DNA of 64,000 bases from Manduca sexta (Eukaryota > Arthropoda > Insecta > Lepidoptera > Sphingidae). The position numbers and the translations under genes are program-made. The DNA is taken from positions 13,204,983-13,268,982 of the forward strand of contig NC_051138.1 of NCBI RefSeq assembly GCF_014839805.1. Reading direction: 5' to 3'. Under the pieces are notes generated by a model. It ran no database searches. It was not told the origin of the DNA and saw only the letters and a list, made by a program, of their open reading frames with translations. Shown here piece after piece: positions 56,090-64,000 of this stretch. Each line of letters begins with the position of its first letter. The first letter of the stretch is position 1.

Positions 56090-56285
56090 TCGGTCGGAAG
56101 GCCGGTGAGTCCGACATAACTATTCTTCCGCTCTTCAGGTTCAAGAATGGCATCCATTATAATAATCCTCGCTGAAATTTCGGCCACGGCGGCCAATCTT
56201 AACGTAGGAGATATTCTAGTGTTTGCGTAATACACAAGCACTCTGTTCCTTCACTCTGTAGTCCGGTGAGACATGACCGAAAATC
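56090..56285 (-). repeat. SINE family C fragment
   Basis: AATTTCGGCCACGGCGGCCA and CTCTGTTCCTTCACTCTGTA are the reverse of the family C 3' half. The head is missing. Confidence 0.7.
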
Positions 56286-56289
56286 TATA

Positions 56290-57210
56290 ACATGGATTTT
56301 AACTGTGGGAGAAAAAATAGGCTGTTGACACAAGAAAATACACATGATATGGTCTCATGTTAGAAATACGTCTCCATTCCAACCTTAAGGCCTAATACAT
56401 TTAAATGGAAAATATTTTTTACGAGGAAATTTTAAAGAAAACGATCTATTTATAAAATATATTATTTAATAAATACCATTGGCCACATAACACGTACATA
56501 CTATTGGTAAATAAAGATCATTTTTCTTTGGGGATACCCATAAATTAAATCACACCTTAAGAGGGGGTCATCTAAGTGACACTGAGAAGGGAGCGGGAGA
56601 GTCAAGTTTGGTGACGTCACGTGGCAAAAAGATGGGTCCCGTAAATATGACCACGTGTCATAAGAACATGGTCAAAAATGACATTCGTGTGATGTAATTT
56701 ATGGAAGCGACCTTAGGGACGGAACATTATATTTCAATTGGTTAAAATAAACGATACGACAGCCTTACATAGTGGATAAGTGGCTGTGAAACAAGAGCAC
56801 AGGTTTGACTCCTGCCCTGGTCTTCGCGAATCTGGTAAAATTAGATTAGTCCATTTTTTTACTTTTAACTTTTGAATTTCATACGGTTGAAATTTATTCG
56901 TAGGAAAAACGCATACCTCTTAGGATCTGCGTTGAATATTTCACGATAAAACTACGATTTCTGGAATTCAGGTGAAACAAAAAACACCCAAAAATATAGC
57001 AATACGATGCAACATATTTAATTCGTGTCACAATGAAATACTTTCAACACATTATTTTTATAATATTCGTCCCAAAACAATTTTTATAAATTGTTACCTT
57101 AATTATCACAGATATAAAATATATTTACACAGAGAATAAAGACAGATTGTTTCAAACTACTTACTAACTTGTATGCACGTGACGTTTTTTCAGCTATGTA
57201 TGTGCACATA
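56290..57210. other. Intergenic, no gene seen
   Basis: AT-rich. Includes GTGACGTCACGTGG near 56610-56625, a CRE-like and an E-box-like palindrome overlapping, in an otherwise featureless stretch. Confidence 0.4.
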
Positions 57211-57214
57211 GGCT

Positions 57215-57475
57215 CTTAGTTTTTTTATCCTGGCACAGCGAATTGTCTCCACTACACCTGATGGTAAGTGGAGTGGAGTCCAATACAATGTCGACTGACG
57301 ATAGATGATTACCCCTCGGCAGTCGACACAATTATGCCGGTCAGTTGGAACCGGATATACACAGGCTGATCCCGGAACGAGACACTTACATGGGCCACTG
57401 TGGCGGATTTTAAAGCCTTGTGTACGGTGGTCGCTATCTGGACGGGTATGAAATATATCCTACCTCCAGTTAAAG
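57215..57475 (+). repeat. Interspersed repeat, copy 2
   Basis: GTCGACACAATTATGCCGGT, TTGGAACCGGATATACACAG and GGGCCACTGTGGCGG match 50000-50260. Confidence 0.65.
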
Positions 57476-57688
57476 CAGCTTTATTATGAAGGATTGGTTC
57501 ACGAAATTTATAATTATATTACGACTTAACAAATTTAATCTGTAATAAAACCGGTAAAAAGGTACATTTACGAATACAATGCTCGTCACGCATAGTTTAA
57601 TATTGAATTAATTTGAAACAATCTGTCCTTGGTCAAAGTTACGAAGGAATTCACACAATAAATTATATTTCAACAAACTTTATAAAAC

Positions 57689-57955
57689 ATAACATCACGC
57701 ATTTTATCCCCGAAGGGGTATGCAGAGGCGCAACTAGGGCACCCACTTTTCGCCAAGTATGTTCCGTCCCATGATGTGATAGGGGGCGAGCCTATCGCCA
57801 TATCGGGCACAAATTCCAGACTCCGGACTGATACCGAGCAGAAAAACCCAAATATCACTTTGCCCGACCCGGGATTCGAACCCAGGACCTCAGAGCGCTA
57901 TTGTACCGGACGTGCAATACAACTACGCCACCGAGGCAGTCAAACTATATAGTAT
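57689..57955 (-). mobile_element. SINE family B, full length with target duplication
   Basis: Same structure as 31541-31797. AACAAACTTTATAAAA occurs at 57673-57688 and 57956-57971, a 16-bp duplication that also includes a short extra stretch outside the head. Confidence 0.85.
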
Positions 57956-57971
57956 AACAAACTTTATAAAA

Positions 57972-58831
57972 ATGTGTTATTATTTCCATTAAATAAAAAA
58001 CAAATAGTCTACTTTGTTAAAAGTTATGCGTAGTCTAACATTAATAAAAACGTGTAGAATTAAGAACCTCCATTTATTTCGTCAGTTAAAAAGACTGACT
58101 AAATTACAAAAATAAAAAAAAAATATATAATAAAAATATCTTTGTATTTCTCAAGACTAAAGGTCAGGTTACCAGTTATTCAATACAAATCTTTAAACAT
58201 TATAAACCGCAGGATGTTCACTGCCAAACAAGGGTCTCCGTTAAAGATCTCCAGATCAACCTATTGGAAGCGACCCGCATCCAGCGACCTCCTGCGATTT
58301 AGTTATATTAATTTAAATCTTTAGTTGAGATTAAATACCATCACGTCTACAAAAATAGATAACTCAAAATCAATCGCATTTAGGCCACTACCACACGAGA
58401 CAATCAGTGCGAAGTTGTGACCTAACCTCAATAAATAACTTCTCTACGTGGTGCCTTTGGTAGCAAATGCTATAACAGAGGCCGTAACCAAGATACCTTA
58501 CTACAATCGTTAACGCTAATAATATAAAAAATGTATGGGTCTAACATATCTTATCGATAAGTCTATCTCTAGTTAATATTCGCATACACAACGTTAGCGT
58601 TAACGATTGAAAATCATCTAGGCTACGAACTCATGAAATGCGACAAACTGCAAACACTGCATACACATTATATCAGAGGTTTAATAAAGACAGCTAGTCG
58701 CGACCTTATCGTCTGATGTGATCGTGGCTTAAATATTTAAAAAAAATAAATTAATTACAATTTCCGTACATTACAAACGTATTCAATATCATCAATAGTA
58801 ACAATTCATAAACCAAAAAAAACACTACCTA
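57972..58831. other. Region downstream of the ABCG gene, mostly non-coding
   Basis: AT-rich, with a short repeat at 58225-58300 that also lies at 19510-19580. The 3' UTR of the ABCG gene (- strand) should be here. The nearest - strand AATAAA that I can see is near 58071-58076, more than 700 bp away, so the polyadenylation site is unclear. Confidence 0.4.
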
Positions 58832-61800
58832 TTATCTATGTTTTAAAAACTTACTAATATAACTTAAGAATTTATTTGAAAACTCAGCAGTCAATCGATA
58901 TCGTAACGCAAAATACGCTAAAACCCTATGAACTACAGTAAACGCTAGGAGACCTATAATCTGGATGTAATAGTGATCGTTAGTCATACCTAGGTCTCTG
59001 AGGAGCAGCCTAGGATCAGAATACAGGCAGAATTCCATGGAGCAGTCCAAATAGGCTCTTTGTTCGTACAGAGCTAAGGATAATCCTGTAAGACCGTAGC
59101 GAAGGTATGAGGCGGACATCAGAGCCTTCATGCTCCCTTCGATGTACGGTCCAAAGCCCATACCATAGCAGCATAGAGCGAGGAGTGGAGATACTAGTGC
59201 AGGACCCATTATGGAACCATTCTGTAAAAAAGCTGGCATTGTAAGTACAATCAGTGAAAATCTAATGAAGGCCGGTATTTTTCTGGTGCCCATTGACCGA
59301 TACCATCTCTTATTGGACTATAATTTTAATGAAAATGTATTTCAGTTGTGATCAGGCAAGGTATTTTGCTGGCAGTAGTACAAATATACGGCATGTCCAA
59401 CTAAGGACGTCGGATTCTATTACTTCGTCACAAGTTCTCTCGTTAGGACAAAAAATTAGGTAACTCAAAAAATGAATTACTCACCATCGGCGGGTGATTA
59501 ATTTTATTTTTATATGCATTTATATCTTTAAGATATGATATATAAAAATGTAAAAAAATAATAATTTCAAACTAAATGTATAAAAATTATACTCACAGTA
59601 ACACTAAACGCAGAACCGATCGCCAGACCGAGTCCCTCAGAACACGTGGCAGTCATCAACCCAATAACTGAGAAGAGAATGAACCGGTTCCACTCTAGCA
59701 ACTGGCCTGACATCAGATAAGTAATCACTAGGAAAAGGACTCCAAGGCCGAACTGGAAAATAAATTAATATATTTTTAATTAAGTTCCACAATTGCCAGA
59801 TAACAATTATCCACGGAATAAATTATTACTTTCCTAACGGCCGATTGTAATAAACAACCCTAATTTTAATTTTCGATCTCATACCGAGAATAATACAATA
59901 AAAATAAATCATTTTGTGAGCATGTCAAAAAACTGTTCTGAATGGTCCATTTTCGCGATCGATCGAAAAAAATATCGGGATCATTTACCGGAAACTGCGC
60001 GGTAAATAGGTACCTAATACAAAAAAATTGCCTATTTATAGGTTTGTAATACAATATGTATGTTTATAAAATTATATATAAGTGCTTATTTAGTCGTATC
60101 TAATGTACAACTGGTTGTTTTCCTTAATAAAATAAAATAACAATTTATTTTGAACCGACTCCAAATGAGGTTATCTATTTGTCGTAAAATAAAAATTATG
60201 TTTTTTTTGCGTAATTCGATTTAAATGATTCTTTTTGCATTGGATTTAGTATAACTTTGAAACGGTCACATCGCATAAGACATTGGACTTCGAAGAAGCA
60301 GAAGGGAACTCTTCCAAATCAAATAGTAGATAGATTCGTTTCCATAGTATAATTTCAATTAGGGCATAGGTTTAAAGAAGACAATCTAGTCTTAACGTAA
60401 TTTAGTACTTAAGTATTGTTTATAATGTTTGTGTTCTGTGCTACGTTTTTTGATAAATAAATAAAAAATAGGATTTTAATGTTTTTTTGTTCAATATAGC
60501 TTCAACATACTACAGTAATAAAAATATTGTGGGTTGATCTTGAACATTAAATGAATATGCAACAGGTATTCCTTAAAATATATAAAACGAGATTTTTTTT
60601 GTAATAGGTACGATTAGCCGTATTTTATAACTAATAACAGCTAAAAATAAAAATTTTACCGAAAAAAAACCGACTGTAAGAACTACTACAACCCATAATT
60701 ACGTACTGAACTTTATTTTTACTTCAAGTCATGTAATCTTACCAATTCGTGTTTTTATGTGTATACGCACATTATTTTTTTTGGAGCCAGTGTCAAATAT
60801 AAATTACCTAAGCTAAGTAACAACGAAACATGCAAAAACAATGTTAAAGTTAAATATTTTTTTGTATTGTCGTATTTGAAGACTTTTTTTATTCATTTGC
60901 ATTACATTTCAATTGATTATTTAAGTCTGGCATTAGAATGTTGTTTTCTTAATACTTAGAAGTATGCCTAGCAACAGCATCGTCATTTACATTTTTGGTG
61001 GTAGGTCTCTCATATGTGAGAGCTTGCCTGGGTAGGTACCACCGCAATGTCTATTTCTGCCGCCAAGCAGCAGTGTGTAGTCACTGTTGTGTTCCGGTTT
61101 GAAGGACATTGTAAGCAGTGTAACTACTGGACATGATGAGACTTAACATCTCATGTCTCAGGATGGCGAGCGCAGTGGAATACCAAACAATACGTTGTAA
61201 TTCAAGGTATTGTATGGTGTTTCTACTGTTCATGGGCGGTCGTATCGCTTACCATCAGGTGAACGGCAAGCTCGTCATTAAATGTAAATAATAATCATAG
61301 AATCTGTATGTTACGTACTCTATCATTACTCCACTGATCGCACTGAGATAGTATTATATGTGATCTAAATATGCTATCATTGATGGTCTTTTTGTAACAA
61401 GTATTGTGTAGTGTTGTAACTTACCATGACTGGTACAGTGGCAAATGACAGCGCAGCGTAGTAAGCCTTGAGGCTGTACCAACGATTGAAATATTCGCGA
61501 CGGATTAACCGTACTTCCATTGGAACTGTAATGGTAAAATTAGGAATTGTTATTTTATTTTCCGTCCCTGTAAGCCTAATTCACATTGAACAGTTCACCC
61601 CAAAATGAACTGAAAAAATTCAAAACTTCCAGCCACTTCTACACATGAATGTCAATCGAAATATTCTTTATTATATATATAAAATAAGTTTGTGAAAAAA
61701 AATATTTTGGACGCAAAGGTAAAAAACGATTTGAATTTTTGAATTCGTTAAATTACTTTTGTCACTGTGTTTGGTTTGTCAATATAGCTAGACTGAAACA

Positions 61801-63681
61801 GATAAAACTATACTTACACAACAGAATAGGGATCATAATGTAAGTGTACATGAAGAAAACTAGGCAACTGAGGCAGAATTTGAAGTTGGCGATCGGTGAT
61901 GCGCCGTCGTTGCCTATACCGAAGAATATACTGCCCAGCAGCACTGCTGAAGTGACATGGTGAATCAGTTGGATCCAGAGACTGATCTGAAAAACAATCA
62001 CGTTGATTCAATGGCCGTATACTTGAACTGCGATACCGCTGGTTCTTTTGCTTTCCAAATTCCGATCTTCATACTTTTAGTATTATATATCATATAATGA
62101 ATTTTTTTTTGAGAATAAATATTCTTTAACCACAAATTCCAATCAAAAATATGTTAAAACATTTTTAAATAATAGTTTATTTCAGACAATATTCATGTTA
62201 CATTATGTGTAAAACTATACAAATATGGCCACAAGAGAATACACACTGTAGATCCCCTGGTTAAATCTATATCTTGGGGTCAGTGTTTTTGAATGAGAGA
62301 CTACATACTGTCATTGACTTTTAGTATTTTTTTTTGTTATTAATAAAATTTGTTTGCTTCGAATTGGAACTCTCAAAGGGGGTAAGTTAAAAGGCCGGTC
62401 GTAAAGAGGTCAAATCATCTCTTCAACATTTACAACAAAGTGTATTGCCTCGATCACAAGTTGCAAAAAAAGGCAAGTGAAAAAACATCGAGAATTTCTT
62501 CTCAGTCCGGAGTCTAGACTTGTGTTCGATGGGGCTCGCCTCCTATCATATAATGGAACGGAATGTACATAGCGAAAAGTGGGTGCCCGTGTTGCATCTT
62601 CGCCTTCGTCTTCGGGGATAACGACGTGATGTGATTGTTATTTTGTTTTAAAAAATAAAATTAGTTTACTTACGGAATTTCTCTTAGTCTGTACAAACAT
62701 TCGTTTAGACAATATCGAGAATTGTGTAATGAATGTTGTTGGAAATTCCATTTTCTGCGTTTGTTCTTTGGCGACGTGTTCGCCGAATATCCTCTGGATC
62801 GACTCGTCTGAGTGCAGCACCGGTTTCCTGCAAATTTCGCAATGTATATTTATATATACGTATGTTTCATTACCAGATATATTACAAAGAAGGTAATCAA
62901 ACCCTCTATTAACGGTGAAGGAAAACATCGTGAGGAAACCTGCACATCTGAGAAGTTCTCTATAGGAATTTCGAAGGTGTGTGAAGTCTACCAATCCGCA
63001 CGAGGCCAGCGTGGTGTACTAAGGCCTAATCCCTCTCAGAGGTAGGGGAGGCCCGTGCTCAGCAGTGGGGCAGTATATAATACAGGGCTGATATTATTAT
63101 TATTATATTATTAATCAAACCCACAAAATATAAAATAACCTATAGTAAAATTGTCCCATTTGTTATAAATGTCCAAAAAATCAACAAAAAAAAAGCAGTA
63201 AGCCGCTATTTTCTTAAAACTATAGATTTTCAATTATATCGTTTTTAAGCCGACTATATTAAGCAAATGGGATTTACGCAGAAATTGTCAAAAAGGTGTT
63301 TCGACAAATATGTTTAAAGGATGTCTTTGTCACTTATAAAAAAAGGAAAATTCTTTCGTTTTTATGATAGAGGGCAAACGAGAATACGATTCACCTGATA
63401 GTAAGCGATCACGCCCATGATACTTATATCAAACTTTCGCATTTATAATATTAGTATGTGTAAAGCATCAACTCAAAACGTTAGGCATTGTACCTTCCAC
63501 CCCTGGTCGTTAATCGATCTAGTTTCCTGCAGAGTTTCCCATTCTGGCACAGTTCTGTCATCTGAGCTGCCGATTCCCCATCTCCCAGTAGTGTCTCCAG
63601 AACGAAGTCTGCTGGGTTGTGTGTGGTTGGACACACGTGGCCAACTTCAGACAGAAACGGGACTAGGAGAGGAGCGGCGCC
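58832..63681 (-). CDS. ABCG half-transporter, C-terminal part (6 exons visible)
   Basis: Membrane half of an ABC transporter of subfamily G (White/ABCG1 type), which exports lipids, sterols, pigments or xenobiotics as a dimer. Exons on the - strand: 63681-63494, 62827-62674, 61986-61818, 61525-61425, 59752-59597, 59221-58832; all introns are GT-AG and phases agree, giving about 385 residues to a stop at 58832. The first visible exon carries HNPADFVLETL, the end of the cytosolic nucleotide-binding half. Next come the transmembrane core IQLIHHVTSAVLLGSIFFGI, the REYFNRWYSLKAYYAA motif typical of ABCG1/ABCG4-like proteins, MSGQLLEWNRFILF, the large extracellular loop with its Cys pair (YLDCSMEFCLY) and a final membrane segment. 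Walker A, signature and Walker B exons lie beyond 64000. The gene converges with the NRF-6-like gene. Confidence 0.93.
60993..61280 (+). repeat. LINE 3'-end-like repeat, copy 2
   Basis: GCCTGGGTAGGTACCACCGC ... GGACATTGTAAGCAGTGTAAC ... GGGCGGTCGTATCGCTTACC. Same order and length as 40322-40615. In an ABCG intron. Confidence 0.7.
62500..62640 (+). repeat. Decayed SINE family B
   Basis: CAGTCCGGAGTCTAGACTTG, GGGGCTCGCCTCCTATCATA and GAAAAGTGGGTGCCCGTGTT. It ends 33 bp from an ABCG exon end (62674). Confidence 0.65.
62908..63112 (+). repeat. SINE family A, 5'-truncated
   Basis: ATTAACGGTGAAGGAAAACA through GGGCTGATATTATTATTATT. The tRNA-like half is missing. In an ABCG intron. Confidence 0.85.
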
Positions 63682-63739
63682 CTGTGGACAAAATTAATTT
63701 ATCGTAAGTAGATGCAGTTTCGCCCGTGTAAAAGGTTTT

Positions 63740-63790
63740 AACCGATATCAAAAAAAGGAGGAGGTTATTAATTTGACTTGTAGTTTATTT
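63740..63790. repeat. Short repeat near the right edge
   Basis: ATCAAAAAAAGGAGGAGG, the same phrase as at 9400-9420 and in reverse at 53820-53840. Confidence 0.5.
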
Positions 63791-63975
63791 TCTTAATAAA
63801 CATCTTTCGTAATAAATCACAAGAAACTTCGTTTAACAGTTTTAGTATTTACTTCTAACAAACATTTAAAAAATTACAACATTTTCTAATATCTATTTGA
63901 AGCATGTATGTTAGGGTAAAGTATTAAAGCAGTTACATGTACATACATCGTTTTGATAAAATTATAATATAATAA

Positions 63976-64000
63976 TCTATATATATATAAAAATGTATCG
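63976..64000 (+). mobile_element. Helitron 5' terminus cut by the window edge
   Basis: AA followed by TCTATATATATATAAAAATG, the same opening as the - strand Helitrons at 23639 and 55879. The following five bases differ, so it may be another subfamily. Confidence 0.5.

Overview
The window looks like the nuclear genome of a moth or butterfly (Lepidoptera). It is AT-rich, the genes are intron-rich with GT-AG splice sites, and most of the DNA is interspersed repeats of lepidopteran type: tRNA-derived SINEs, Helitrons that start TC and end CTAG after a hairpin, non-LTR retrotransposons and a Copia-type LTR element. One gene is closest in character to insect juvenile hormone acid methyltransferases. 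Nothing prokaryotic is present: no operons, CRISPR arrays or riboswitches.

Three protein-coding genes can be rebuilt exon by exon. (1) 23704-26572, + strand: a four-exon methyltransferase of the juvenile hormone acid methyltransferase family, about 277 residues and complete. (2) 34195-53035, + strand: a thirteen-exon NRF-6-like acyltransferase-3 membrane protein, 732 residues, with every splice phase consistent. (3) 58832-63681, - strand: the last six visible exons of an ABCG half-transporter, whose ATP-binding half lies beyond the right edge. Genes 2 and 3 converge. Lesser coding traces are an orphan coding-like exon at 21259-21391, two THAP-like exon pieces at about 10.9-11.7 kb, and a possible THAP N-terminus near 8.05 kb.

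Layout. 28-6314: a nearly full-length RNase H-bearing (I-like) LINE on the - strand, flanked by a perfect 14-bp target duplication and split by a second, 5'-truncated LINE. 6.3-12.3 kb: decayed repeats and THAP-like pieces. 12318-19477: a Copia-like LTR element (- strand) with a 5-bp target duplication and a tRNA-iMet-type primer site; most of its interior is missing and it is filled with other DNA, including two Helitrons carrying 123-bp tandem units. 19.5-22 kb: sparse, with the orphan exon. 22.0-27.8 kb: the methyltransferase gene, bracketed by two inverted GC-rich repeats and with a young Helitron ending 64 bp upstream of its likely start codon. 27.8-34.2 kb: repeats. 34.2-53.0 kb: the NRF-6-like gene, with introns full of SINEs. 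53-58.8 kb: a Helitron, a SINE carrying a Helitron in its tail, and other repeats. 58.8-64 kb: the ABCG gene, with a Helitron 5' end at the last bases.

I did not find a new multi-gene biological system. The most informative signals are the datable nested insertions, the 123-bp minisatellite Helitrons with twin palindromes, the nearly identical Helitron pair (one copy beside the methyltransferase start), the gag/RNase H fusion in the Copia element, and SINEs lying within about 50 bp of several splice sites of the NRF-6-like gene.
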